A stretch of DNA of 64,000 nt, taken from NCBI GenBank assembly GCA_009777535.1, contig WRLP01000011.1, forward strand, positions 25,223 to 89,222, in the 5' to 3' direction. Positions within the stretch are counted from its first letter, which is position 1. Each line of letters begins with the position of its first letter. This DNA is from Treponema sp. GTDB taxonomy: Bacteria > Spirochaetota > Spirochaetia > Treponematales > Breznakiellaceae. A model generated the notes under the pieces. It was not told the DNA's origin and did no database searches. It was given only the letters and a program-made list of their open reading frames with translations. Positions 53,614-61,787 of the stretch are shown here, in pieces. Both the position numbers and the translations under genes were made by a program.

Positions 53614-54753
53614 ATGAGTTTTATTTTCGATGGATTTGTACTTTTAACCTGGAAGCACCTGGTAATGTACTGTATCGGCTTCATGTTAATTTTTCTGGCT
53701 ATCAAAAAGGAATATGAGCCCTCCCTGCTTTTGCCGATGGGCTTCGGAGCCATTCTTGTAAACCTGCCTTTAAGCGGTGTGCTGAATCAGGTACTGCCCG
53801 GAGTCGGAGAGGTTTCCGGCCCGATCCAATGGCTCTTTGAGACCGGCATTGCCGCTTCGGAGATAATGCCCCTGCTACTTTTTATCGGCATCGGAGCAAT
53901 GATCGATTTTTCACCGCTGCTTTCCCGTCCTGTTTTTTTACTGTTCGGCGCGGCCGCTCATTTTGGAATTTTCGCCGCAATTACTCTTTCCGTACTGCTG
54001 GGTTTCCCGCTGCGTGATGCGGCCGCCATCGGTATTATCGGCGCCGCCGACGGGCCGACAACCATTCTTGTCTCCCAGATACTGCGCACCGAGTACCTTG
54101 GCCCGATAACTGTCGCCGCTTATTCCTATATGGCCCTTGTACCAATTATTCAGCCGTTTACAATCAAGCTGCTTACCAGTAAAAAAGAAAGGCGGATCCG
54201 CATGGCGCCGGTCGCAGGCGCCGAAGTTCCCAAATCAATTAAAATTGTTTTTCCAATTGCTGTAACCATCATCGTCGGTTTTATTTCACCGACGGCGGTT
54301 TCCCTTATCGGTTTTTTGATGTTCGGCAACCTTATCCGGGAATGTACTGTTCTGGATTCACTGTCAGAGGCGGCGCAAAAAAATCTGACCAATTTAATTA
54401 CCCTGCTTTTGGGCATTACCGTTTCTTTTACAATGCAGGCGGAAAAGTTTATCACCGTCCAAACCCTGATGATAATGGCGCTCGGGCTCTTTGCCTTTGT
54501 CTTTGATACGGTCGGGGGCGTATTATTTGCAAAAATCCTAAACATCTTTCTGAAGAAAAAGATAAACCCCATGATAGGCGCAACCGGCATATCGGCTTTT
54601 CCAATGTCCGCCAGGGTTATTCAGAAAATGGCGCTGAAAGAAGACCCGGATAATATTTTATTGATGCACGCGGTAAGCGCCAATGTTTCCGGCCAGATTG
54701 CCTCTGTTGCGGCAAGCGGCCTGGTATTAAGCCTGATTTTTCAACATTTGTAG
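53614..54753 (+). CDS. Sodium-pump decarboxylase beta subunit (OadB/MmdB/GcdB family)
   Basis: Integral membrane subunit that couples decarboxylation of a carboxybiotin to sodium export. 379 residues, about ten helices: LFIGIGAMIDFSPLLSRP (about 89), the GAADGPTTI segment (about 147; conserved Asp), and the C-terminal GATGISAFPMSARV and GVSAVPMAAR-like part, HAVSANVSGQIASV. Start ATG with AGGAG. The biotin carrier and carboxyltransferase subunits are not in the window, so the substrate (oxaloacetate, methylmalonyl-CoA, glutaconyl-CoA) cannot be named. Confidence 0.9.
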   Translation: MSFIFDGFVLLTWKHLVMYCIGFMLIFLAIKKEYEPSLLLPMGFGAILVNLPLSGVLNQVLPGVGEVSGPIQWLFETGIAASEIMPLLLFIGIGAMIDFSPLLSRPVFLLFGAAAHFGIFAAITLSVLLGFPLRDAAAIGIIGAADGPTTILVSQILRTEYLGPITVAAYSYMALVPIIQPFTIKLLTSKKERRIRMAPVAGAEVPKSIKIVFPIAVTIIVGFISPTAVSLIGFLMFGNLIRECTVLDSLSEAAQKNLTNLITLLLGITVSFTMQAEKFITVQTLMIMALGLFAFVFDTVGGVLFAKILNIFLKKKINPMIGATGISAFPMSARVIQKMALKEDPDNILLMHAVSANVSGQIASVAASGLVLSLIFQHL

Positions 54754-54767
54754 AAGGAGCGGGAGTT

Positions 54768-54893
54768 ATGATAAATTATGCTGATTTTTTTGCGTCGCTT
54801 GACATAATGTGGAAGGGCATGGCAGGCCTGTTTGCCGTCTGCATTTTTGTAATGCTGTTTGTTTATGTTATACGCAAGTTTATTCGAAAATGA
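54768..54893 (+). CDS. 41-residue membrane protein, possible minimal OadG-like subunit
   Basis: MINYADFFASLDIMWKGMAG begins a 41-residue protein with one membrane helix (GLFAVCIFVMLFVYVI) and a basic C terminus. Its position 14 bp after the beta subunit, with AAGGAGCGGGAG upstream, and its topology fit the small gamma/delta subunits of sodium-pump decarboxylases, which are often poorly conserved. Its stop overlaps the next gene as ATGA. Assignment to the family is by context. Confidence 0.65.
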   Translation: MINYADFFASLDIMWKGMAGLFAVCIFVMLFVYVIRKFIRK

Positions 54894-55702
54894 TCATGAG
54901 GAAAAATGAAACAAGAGGTTATTCCGGTAAGCATCTGCTTATTATGTCGGGAGATCACTTTTCAGCTTTCTTAAAAAAAATTGAAACCAGGGTGCACCGC
55001 CACTGGATGTTACAGTTTTTTTTGAGTTTGGATGCTCCGCTTGATTTGAATGTAAACGGAAACCCATTATCGGCCCTTTGGGTTTTGGTAAACACGAATG
55101 TGCAGCACCGGTTCTCCGCAAAAAATATGCTTCACTTTACAATGCTCATGGAAAATACTTCGAGCCTTGCGGTAAATCTTCAGCGTCAATATTTAAACAA
55201 TGAAAACGGTTTTGCGATAATGGATAATTACCATCCTGATATTGCACGGCAGGCATGTGCCGATTTTCTGGGTGAACGAAGTACAGATGCCTATAAAAGG
55301 CTGGTACAAACACTATTCAGCCTGTTGGGTATAGAATTGAAAAAAATCGAATATGATAAAAGAATTATTGCATTGCTTCAAAAACTCGATGAATGTGATT
55401 GTTCAGAGCATACTGTCGAAGCCATGGCCAGGGAAATATTTTTATCTTCCAGCCGCCTGGCGCATCTTTTCAAGGATGAGACGGGGATGCCTCTTAAAAG
55501 CTATATAGTACTGCATAAGCTGCAAAAGGCCTATGAAATCCTGCTGGAAGGAAGAACATCCATAACTGATGCTGCAATGATGGCAGGGTTTGACAGTCCT
55601 TCCCATCTGGCGGCGGTAAACAGCTCTATAATGGGCCTGTCCGCAGGAAATTTATTAAAAGACAGCGAGTTTTTGAAAGTAATGCGGTTTCTCAGGGTAT
55701 AG
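54890..55702 (+). CDS. AraC-family transcriptional regulator
   Basis: 270 residues. The N-terminal 160 residues are unrecognised (HRHWMLQFFLSLDAPLDLNVNG looks cupin-like and binds an unknown ligand). The C-terminal AraC HTH pair is visible: AMAREIFLSSSRLAHLFKDETGMPLKSYI, given in part as SSSRLAHLFKDETGMPL, and ITDAAMMAGFDSPSHLAAV. The start at 54890 overlaps the stop of the 41-residue gene; Met at 54896 is possible. Translational coupling to the decarboxylase genes suggests it controls them. Confidence 0.8.
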   Translation: MIMRKNETRGYSGKHLLIMSGDHFSAFLKKIETRVHRHWMLQFFLSLDAPLDLNVNGNPLSALWVLVNTNVQHRFSAKNMLHFTMLMENTSSLAVNLQRQYLNNENGFAIMDNYHPDIARQACADFLGERSTDAYKRLVQTLFSLLGIELKKIEYDKRIIALLQKLDECDCSEHTVEAMAREIFLSSSRLAHLFKDETGMPLKSYIVLHKLQKAYEILLEGRTSITDAAMMAGFDSPSHLAAVNSSIMGLSAGNLLKDSEFLKVMRFLRV

Positions 55703-55734
55703 AATAAAGCCATAACATTTCAAGGAGAAATAAT

Positions 55735-56436
55735 ATGGCAAATTTATTGGAAAAAACAGCACTGTTGGATTTTGAAAGCAGGGAAATTTCATCTTTAATT
55801 AAGAAAAAAAAATGGCTTAATCTTGATGAAAAAGAAAAGGTCAAACAAATCTATGAGTTTATAAGGGATGAAATTTCCTTTGGATACAATGTAGATGATG
55901 CAATTCCGGCGTCAAGGGTACTAAAAGACGGATATGGTCAGTGCAATACAAAGGGCATATTATTTATGGCTATTCTTCGCGCTGTAAACATCCCATGCAG
56001 AATACACGGGTTTACAGTTGATAAAAAATTACAAAAAGGCGCACTGAAGGGTTGCTATTATAAATTATCCCCAAAAGAAATTGTTCATTCATGGATCGAA
56101 ATTTTATATAAAGGCAAATGGTATAACCTGGAAGGATTTATACTGGACAGATTTTATTTAACTGAATTGCAAAAAAAATTTTCTGATTGCAATACAGGTT
56201 TTTGCGGCTATGGAGTTGCTGTAAAGGATTTTAAGAATCCGTCAATAGACTGGAATGAAAATGACACATATATTCAAAGCGAGAGTATCGTGCAGGATTT
56301 TGGGGTATTTGAATCGCCCGATGAATTATTTGCGAAACATTTTCAAAAATTGTCTGCATTTAAAAAATTCATGTTCAGGTATATTATCAGGCACTTAATG
56401 AATAAAAATGTTGGAAAAATAAGGAAAACGAAATAG
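55735..56436 (+). CDS. Transglutaminase-like domain protein
   Basis: 233-residue predicted cytoplasmic protein with the transglutaminase/protease triad: Cys in DGYGQCNTKGILFMAILRAV (about 80), His in IVHSWIEILY (about 124) and an acidic residue in WYNLEGFILD (about 136). No signal peptide. AAGGAG precedes the ATG. It is markedly AT-rich and Lys-rich compared with its neighbours, like the gene at 5473-6246, suggesting a different origin. Substrate unknown. Confidence 0.8.
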   Translation: MANLLEKTALLDFESREISSLIKKKKWLNLDEKEKVKQIYEFIRDEISFGYNVDDAIPASRVLKDGYGQCNTKGILFMAILRAVNIPCRIHGFTVDKKLQKGALKGCYYKLSPKEIVHSWIEILYKGKWYNLEGFILDRFYLTELQKKFSDCNTGFCGYGVAVKDFKNPSIDWNENDTYIQSESIVQDFGVFESPDELFAKHFQKLSAFKKFMFRYIIRHLMNKNVGKIRKTK

Positions 56437-56449
56437 CCAAACAGTCTGC

Positions 56450-57697
56450 CTATCGCAAAAACAAAAGCCTGATGCTGTGCAGGAACCGCTTGAATATATT
56501 TCCCTGTTCATAGGCTCTGGCGGTTAACAGGGGCACGCGGTTTACTTCGCCATCTTCATCGTAAAAAACCAGATACCCCGCCGGAAAATTTACGGGAAGC
56601 GGCGCTACCAGCGGCTCATTGATAACGGCTGAATACGACAATGCATGCGAGCGGCCAACTGGAGAGGTAAAGTGAACCGGACCGTCCGTTACAAACTCGA
56701 CTGCATTTGCCCTTCCCTTCCATAGCCGTACAGGCTCGATACGGCCGACAACCGGACGGACTGTTTTGAAATTATCGAAAGCCCAGGAAAGAAGGCGGCT
56801 GCCGTCCGCATCGCGGATTTGGTCGCCCCCCGGCTGGGCAGGAGCGCCAAGAATAACCGCGATAAAACGGGTTTCCGCCCGCTGTGCGGTAAGGGCGATG
56901 TTGTAGCCGGCTTCATCAATATATCCGGTTTTTAAGCCGTCAACACCGCTTAAGGTATTCAGAAGGGCATTGCGATTGGCCTGAACTATTGTGCGGGGGT
57001 TATCCCGAAAGGCCGGAGCTACATTATCCGCTGTGGGATAGGCGAACTCCGGCACTGAATGAAATTCCGCCATACTGTTCGGATACAGCCTGATATACTC
57101 CCGGCAGAATGCGGTAAACTCCGCGGCAGTTGTCATGTTATATTCTGAAATGCCAGATGGCTCGACAAAGCGGGTCTGATAAAGCCCCATGCGCCTGGCT
57201 TCCATGGTCATCATGGCGGCAAAATCCCTGACCGACGGAGCGACCTTTAACGCCGCCGCCACCGCCGCGTCATTGCCCGAAGAAACCGCCAGCCCCAGCA
57301 GTATTTCGCGTAACGTAACAATCTGCCCGGGCGCCAGAAACATTAAACTGGAACGTGGGGGCTGGCTCTGCGCCCAGCTTTCTGTTCCGATGGGCACAAT
57401 GTCATCGAGCGAGATTCTTCCCGCGGCGGCTTCCTTCAGCACAAGGTGCATTGTCATCAGCTTGGATAATGATGCCGGTGAAATTTCTTCATGCGGATTT
57501 TTCGCGTACAGGACAGCGCCGGTTTCTGCATCGGCAAGAACTGCAGCCACCGACCTTATTTCCGGCGGCTGTGCGGTAACGGGCGCAAGCAGGGGAGGAA
57601 CATCGAAATTGAGCGCCTGAATTTGACCGCTCTGCGCGGGCAAATAGAGGAAAACCCCAATAAGAAAAAAAAGAAAAATGGGTATTCTTTTAAACAC
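56450..57697 (-). CDS. D-alanyl-D-alanine carboxypeptidase (DacA/PBP5 family)
   Basis: Trims peptidoglycan stem peptides in the periplasm. 415 residues with an N-terminal signal (IPIFLFFLIGVFLYLPAQS). Active-site motifs: SLSK in SPASLSKLMTM (about 79), SGN in AVSSGNDAAV (about 139) and KTG in VDGLKTGYID (about 251). A PBP5-type C-terminal beta domain follows and a final hydrophobic/basic stretch (IFKRFLHSIRLLFLR) that may attach it to the membrane. GTG start overlaps the asnS stop by one base. Confidence 0.92.
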   Translation of the reverse strand: MFKRIPIFLFFLIGVFLYLPAQSGQIQALNFDVPPLLAPVTAQPPEIRSVAAVLADAETGAVLYAKNPHEEISPASLSKLMTMHLVLKEAAAGRISLDDIVPIGTESWAQSQPPRSSLMFLAPGQIVTLREILLGLAVSSGNDAAVAAALKVAPSVRDFAAMMTMEARRMGLYQTRFVEPSGISEYNMTTAAEFTAFCREYIRLYPNSMAEFHSVPEFAYPTADNVAPAFRDNPRTIVQANRNALLNTLSGVDGLKTGYIDEAGYNIALTAQRAETRFIAVILGAPAQPGGDQIRDADGSRLLSWAFDNFKTVRPVVGRIEPVRLWKGRANAVEFVTDGPVHFTSPVGRSHALSYSAVINEPLVAPLPVNFPAGYLVFYDEDGEVNRVPLLTARAYEQGNIFKRFLHSIRLLFLR

Positions 57698-59139
57698 TAA
57701 AAGTTCGCCTGGCCTACTGCCCGCGGGAAGGGAATCACATCGCGGATATTCGCCATTCCGGTTATATATTGAATCAGACGCTCAAAACCCAGGCCAAAAC
57801 CCGAATGTACAACCGAGCCGTAACGGCGCAGATCAAGGTACCAGGAATATTCATCCGGCTTCATTCCCATTTCGACCATGCGCAGATAAAGTTTTTCCAG
57901 ATTGTCTTCGCGCTGGGAGCCTCCGATAATTTCACCCAGGCGGGGAACCAGCACATCCATGGCGCGTACGGTTTTATTATCGTTGTTTAGCTTCATGTAG
58001 AAGGCTTTTATTTCCTTGGGATAATCGGTAACAATGACCGGCCCGCCGGCAACTTTTTCGGTAAGGTATTTTTCATGCTCGCTCTGCAGATCGCAGCCCC
58101 AAGACGGCTTAAACTCAAAAACAGCGGACGTTTTTTCCAGTTCCTTGATCGCATCTGTGTATGTGATGTGGGCAAACTTCGCATTCACAACCTGTTTAAG
58201 GGTTTCGATAATGCCTTTTTCAACATGGGCATCAAAAAACTCAAGTTCATCCGCACATTCTTCCAGAGCGGCATTAAAAATATATTTAAGAAAATCTTCG
58301 GCCAGGAACATATTGTCTTCCAGGGCGGCGAACGCAACCTCCGGCTCTATCATCCAGAATTCCGCAAGGTGGCGGACAGTATTTGAGTTTTCCGCCCGGA
58401 AAGTCGGCCCGAATGTATAAACCCTGGACATTGCCAGCGCGTATGTTTCAGCTTCGAGCTGACCGGAAACAGTCAGAAAAGTTTTTCTGCCGAAAAAATC
58501 TTTGGAATGATCGATGCCGCCGCCGGGCAGAATGTTTTTTACAGCAGCTTCGGGCTCAAGCGTTGTTACCTGAAATAAAGCTCCCGCTCCCTCGGCATCG
58601 CCCGAAGTAATAATCGGCGTATGTATATAATGAAAACCATTTTGAATAAAGTAACGGTGTATAGCAAATGACATGCGGCTGCGGATTCTGGTAACCGCGC
58701 CGAAGGTATTTGTGCGCGGCCGCAGGTGCGCAATCTCCCTTAAAAATTCCAGGGAGTGGCGCTTCTTTTGTAAGGGATAGGCTTTTACATCAAGGCCGGG
58801 ATATTTCCCGCTTCTATCATCGGCCGGCGCTTCGCCAAGAAGGCGCAGTTCAGAAGCGGATACTTCTACAGACTGGCCCGAAGCAGGAGAAGAAACCAGC
58901 TTCCCTGTAACCTCGACAGAGGCACCTGTAGCAAGGGCTTCAAGAGCTTTTTCAGCAAAACTGTTAAGGCCGCCGGCACGATCAAAAGTACACTGAATAC
59001 CCGCAAAGCAGGAGCCGTCATTCACTTCGACAAAGACGAGGTTTTTCATATCCCGCTTGGTTCTGACCCATCCGGATACTTTTACCTCCTGCGACTGTGG
59101 AGGCAGAGCGAGAATATCTTTTATTAATAAAGGCAACAT
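57697..59139 (-). CDS. asnS: Asparagine-tRNA ligase
   Basis: Charges tRNA-Asn. 480 residues. N-terminal OB-fold anticodon domain (VKVSGWVRTKRDMKNLVFVEVNDGS, recognised by GWVRTKRDMKNLVF), then class II motifs: motif 1 with HYIHTP, motif 2 FRAENSNTVRHLAEFWMIEPE (the last part HLAEFWMIEPE is AsnRS-specific), and motif 3 GFGLGFERLIQYITG near the C terminus. The protein is of the standalone AsnRS type. Its ATG lies 6 nt from a TAGAAT -10 box. Confidence 0.97.
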   Translation of the reverse strand: MLPLLIKDILALPPQSQEVKVSGWVRTKRDMKNLVFVEVNDGSCFAGIQCTFDRAGGLNSFAEKALEALATGASVEVTGKLVSSPASGQSVEVSASELRLLGEAPADDRSGKYPGLDVKAYPLQKKRHSLEFLREIAHLRPRTNTFGAVTRIRSRMSFAIHRYFIQNGFHYIHTPIITSGDAEGAGALFQVTTLEPEAAVKNILPGGGIDHSKDFFGRKTFLTVSGQLEAETYALAMSRVYTFGPTFRAENSNTVRHLAEFWMIEPEVAFAALEDNMFLAEDFLKYIFNAALEECADELEFFDAHVEKGIIETLKQVVNAKFAHITYTDAIKELEKTSAVFEFKPSWGCDLQSEHEKYLTEKVAGGPVIVTDYPKEIKAFYMKLNNDNKTVRAMDVLVPRLGEIIGGSQREDNLEKLYLRMVEMGMKPDEYSWYLDLRRYGSVVHSGFGLGFERLIQYITGMANIRDVIPFPRAVGQANF

Positions 59140-59145
59140 GAGATC

Positions 59146-59175
59146 ATTCTATCATTGACAGCGGGCTTTATGCAA
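59146..59175 (-). promoter_or_regulatory. asnS promoter, interleaved with the tatD promoter
   Basis: Read leftward: TTGCAT (59170-59175), an 18-bp spacer and TAGAAT (59146-59151), then 6 nt to the asnS ATG. There is no room for a Shine-Dalgarno leader. Confidence 0.55.
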
Positions 59176-59183
59176 TCTACGCT
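59155..59183 (+). promoter_or_regulatory. tatD promoter, interleaved with the asnS promoter
   Basis: Perfect TTGACA (59155-59160), a 17-bp spacer and TACGCT (59178-59183), then 5 nt to the tatD ATG. Its two boxes alternate with those of the divergent asnS promoter, so only one of the two can be occupied at a time. Confidence 0.6.
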
Positions 59184-59188
59184 GAATT

Positions 59189-59998
59189 ATGCTTACCGAT
59201 GCTCACTGCCACCCTTTTGATCTTGCCGGCCTTTTTCCCGAAGCCGAACAGGAGCGCAGGCAGATGGGAGTCCTCTGCGCGGCGAGCTCCTCATCCATGG
59301 AAGAATTTGCGTATAACGAAGAATTATCGCAAAAGGCTGCCTCGCAAAGCGCCGCCGGAATACTGAACGGGTTCGCCGTTCACCCCCAGATGCCGGCTTC
59401 GGCAGGCAGCTGGATGCGGGAAGGCGGAGCAGAGCGCGGCGTTGAATTACTGGAAAAGCTGGCCGCTCAAGGCAGGTTCGATATTATAGGCGAGACCGGC
59501 TTTGATCTGTTCAACGCCGCATTCAGGGAAACCGAGGCGGTTCAGGACAGGCTCTTTGCGCAGCACATAGAGTGCGCCATCGCCCACGGGCTTCCGGTTG
59601 TCATTCATGCCCGCCGGGCCATGCACAAAATTTTCGCCTGCGCAAAAAAACTGGCAAAGTGTAAATCCGTTGTTTTTCATTCATGGGCAGGCACCCAGGC
59701 GGAAGGAGAGGCCCTGCTAAAGCGCGGCGTGAATGCGTATTTTTCCTTTGGCAATGCAATTCTGTTGAATCACCGGCAGGTAATGCGCTGCGCCGCCCTG
59801 TTTGCGGAAGACAGGCTGCTGACCGAAACCGACGCACCATATCAGGCGCGAAGGGGGCAGAGCTTCTCGCATTGGGCGGATTTGCCATTTATTGTCAAAG
59901 CAGCAGCGGCGCTGCGCAGAGAAGCCGGTTCCCCCTGCGCGGATGCAGGAGAACTGGAAGCCAGGATAGAAGCCAATTTCCGAAGAGCCTTTACATAA
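59189..59998 (+). CDS. tatD: TatD-family metal-dependent nuclease
   Basis: TIM-barrel metallohydrolase, a 3'-5' DNase in characterised members. 269 residues: metal ligands in LTDAHCHPFD (about 2-11), Glu in IGETGFDLF (about 96), His in LPVVIHARRAM (about 138), His in VVFHSWAGT (about 162), and Asp in LLTETDAPYQAR (about 213). The GETGFD segment replaces the commoner GEIGLD. No linked gene explains its role here. Confidence 0.85.
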   Translation: MLTDAHCHPFDLAGLFPEAEQERRQMGVLCAASSSSMEEFAYNEELSQKAASQSAAGILNGFAVHPQMPASAGSWMREGGAERGVELLEKLAAQGRFDIIGETGFDLFNAAFRETEAVQDRLFAQHIECAIAHGLPVVIHARRAMHKIFACAKKLAKCKSVVFHSWAGTQAEGEALLKRGVNAYFSFGNAILLNHRQVMRCAALFAEDRLLTETDAPYQARRGQSFSHWADLPFIVKAAAALRREAGSPCADAGELEARIEANFRRAFT

Positions 59999-60018
59999 AT
60001 AAATTAATTCAATATAAT
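59990..60018 (+). promoter_or_regulatory. rpoZ-miaA promoter, 6 nt from the start codon
   Basis: TTTACA (59990-59995, within the last codons of tatD), a 17-bp spacer and perfect TATAAT (60013-60018), then 6 nt to ATG. It indicates a leaderless transcript. Confidence 0.6.
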
Positions 60019-60024
60019 CTGAAT

Positions 60025-60219
60025 ATGATATTTCCCTTACGAGACCTAATTGAATACGGCGACAATATGTACGAGATCACCGCCGCCTCTTCGCGGCGTT
60101 CGTATCAGCTTTCAATGCTGAAAGACCCCGAAATCGAAGACAATGACGGCAAGGTGGTTTCCCTTGCTGCCAGGCAGGTTTTTACCCAGGAAGTTGAATT
60201 CAGGATTGATTCCCAGTAA
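60025..60219 (+). CDS. rpoZ: RNA polymerase omega-like subunit
   Basis: 64 residues: MIFPLRDLIEYGDNMYEITA, SSRRSYQLSMLKDPEIEDND and KVVSLAARQVFTQEVEFRID. NMYEITAASSRRSYQL matches the omega core (N-x-Y-E-x-x-x-A-x-x-R-A-x-Q-L), and the spirochaetal insertion before VVSLAARQV is typical of short omega-like proteins beside miaA. It binds the beta-prime subunit of RNA polymerase. Identification is from pattern; the protein is divergent. Confidence 0.75.
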   Translation: MIFPLRDLIEYGDNMYEITAASSRRSYQLSMLKDPEIEDNDGKVVSLAARQVFTQEVEFRIDSQ

Positions 60220-61189
60220 AGATGTTCCGGTTTTAATTCTTTTCGGACCCACCGCTTCAGGAAAAACCGATATACTCCTTGATCTTTTCGGCACCGGCAC
60301 TCAGGCGGAAGTAATTTCGGCCGATTCCATGCAGGTTTACCGGGGCATGAACATCGGCACCGCAAAACCATCGCCCCAGGAAATGACAATTCTTCCCCAT
60401 CACCTTATTGATATCCGCGACCCAAGAGAACAGTTTAACTGCGGAGATTTTGTTCGTCTTGCGGACGAAACCTGCATGGACATCACAAGCCGTGGAAAAC
60501 TGCCGGTAATCTCCGGCGGCGCAGGTTTTTATCTTAAAAACTTTATCCTGGGACTTCCTGAAGCTCCGCCATCGGATAATAAAATCCGCATTCAATTAAA
60601 ACAAGAATTGCTGGAAAAGGGTGCAGCAGCCCTCATGGAAGAGCTGGCCGCCTCCGACCCCGTGAGCGCCGGCCGTATTCACATAAACGACGAATACCGG
60701 CTGCTGAGGGCACTGGAAGTTCTGCGCCTGTGCGGCCGCCCATTGAGTTCTTTTCAGATTCCTTCCAGTGAAAACCGGCCGCATTATCGCTTCCTAATCA
60801 TCGGGCTTTCCAGACCAAGGGAGGAGTTATACGACCGCATAAACAGGCGCTGCGCCGCCATGTTCAGCCAGGGTTTGCCCGCCGAGGTCAGGGGGCTCTT
60901 TGAAGCGGGATACACACCAAATGATCCCGGCCTGCGGGCAATCGGCTACAGGGAATTTTTTGTTTGGCGGCCGGGCGATGAAGGTACCGACGAGGGCAAA
61001 TGGCATATTTCCGGGGACATTGCCGGCGTACAAGCCCTGGCGGCGCAAAACAGCCGCCGTTATGCAAAACGGCAGATAACTTTTTTTGCCTCAATTCCGG
61101 GGGTAAAATGGACAGAAGCCGCTGCTGATGGAAAAGAAATATCACGGTTCATTTTTGAAGAGCTGAAAAGCGGCGGATTTTTGATCTAA
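60206..61189 (+). CDS. miaA: tRNA dimethylallyltransferase
   Basis: Adds dimethylallyl to A37 of tRNAs that read UNN codons. Walker A GPTASGKTDILL (about 12), DSMQVYRGMNIGTAKPS (about 38-54), HHLIDIRDPREQFNCGDF and VISGGAGFYLKNFILG are all family hallmarks. The start is uncertain: TTG at 60206 gives MIPSKDVPVLILFGPTASG, overlaps the rpoZ end, and has AGGAAG about 12 nt upstream; an ATG at 60143 would need 60 nt more inside rpoZ. 327 residues from the TTG. Confidence 0.93.
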   Translation: MIPSKDVPVLILFGPTASGKTDILLDLFGTGTQAEVISADSMQVYRGMNIGTAKPSPQEMTILPHHLIDIRDPREQFNCGDFVRLADETCMDITSRGKLPVISGGAGFYLKNFILGLPEAPPSDNKIRIQLKQELLEKGAAALMEELAASDPVSAGRIHINDEYRLLRALEVLRLCGRPLSSFQIPSSENRPHYRFLIIGLSRPREELYDRINRRCAAMFSQGLPAEVRGLFEAGYTPNDPGLRAIGYREFFVWRPGDEGTDEGKWHISGDIAGVQALAAQNSRRYAKRQITFFASIPGVKWTEAAADGKEISRFIFEELKSGGFLI

Positions 61190-61206
61190 AGCGGCCGTGA
61201 AAAAAA

Positions 61207-61235
61207 TTGACGTATTGCAAAAATCCGTCTATAAT
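61207..61235 (+). promoter_or_regulatory. Strong sigma70-type promoter of the SprA-like gene
   Basis: TTGACG (61207-61212), a 17-bp spacer and perfect TATAAT (61230-61235), then 13 nt to the ATG at 61249. A GGAG lies at 61237-61240, upstream of the expected start of transcription, so it would not be in the mRNA unless initiation is unusually early. Confidence 0.65.
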
Positions 61236-61248
61236 GGAGTGAGAATAT

Positions 61249-61770
61249 ATGCGCATCGATCAATCATTGCCGTATTTTAACAATATCCCACAGAATTTAC
61301 CGGAGCGTAACCCGGCGGCTTCGGGTAGTACGGGGGCGGGCGGGCTGTACTATGGCCCGGTTGTTGTCGATATTTCGCCGCAGGCAAGGGCTGCGCTTGC
61401 ACGGGATAATGCCTCCGGCGTTGATAAAACATCCGAAGTCTTTGGCATCGAGGGATGCCAGACATGCAAAAACCGCAAATATGTTGATAAATCAAATGAC
61501 CCCTCGGTCAGCTTCCAGTCGCCGACTCATATCAGCCCCGGGCAGGCCGCTTCAGCAGTAATGTCTCATGAACGTGAACATGTCACAAATGAACAGGCAA
61601 GGGCGGAAAGGGAAGACCGCAGAGTCATCAGCCAAACCGTATCCCTTTCAACTTCGGTTTGCCCCGAATGCGGCCGTATATATGTATCAGGCGGCGTAAC
61701 CCGTACACTGACCGCAAGCGATAATTCCAATATACCACAGGAAGAAAACTCAGAACAAAATCAGGCTTAA
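61249..61770 (+). CDS. SprA-like putative zinc metallopeptidase
   Basis: 173 residues. Catalytic-type motif HEREH (HExxH) in VMSHEREHVTNEQARAE (about 105), preceded by CQTCKNRKYVDKSND (about 65) and followed by CPECGRIYVSGG (about 141). This CxxC, HExxH, CxxC layout matches the SprA-related family of small bacterial proteins. No signal peptide. A strong promoter of its own precedes it. Function and substrate are unknown, and the family call is from memory of the pattern. Confidence 0.7.
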   Translation: MRIDQSLPYFNNIPQNLPERNPAASGSTGAGGLYYGPVVVDISPQARAALARDNASGVDKTSEVFGIEGCQTCKNRKYVDKSNDPSVSFQSPTHISPGQAASAVMSHEREHVTNEQARAEREDRRVISQTVSLSTSVCPECGRIYVSGGVTRTLTASDNSNIPQEENSEQNQA

Positions 61771-61787
61771 AAAAAAGGAAAGCCGGT

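Noticed and set aside
59683..60024. Long N-terminal extension of the omega-like protein into tatD
   Set aside because: The upstream part is tatD in another frame; the ATG at 60025 follows a clear promoter and gives the family N terminus.
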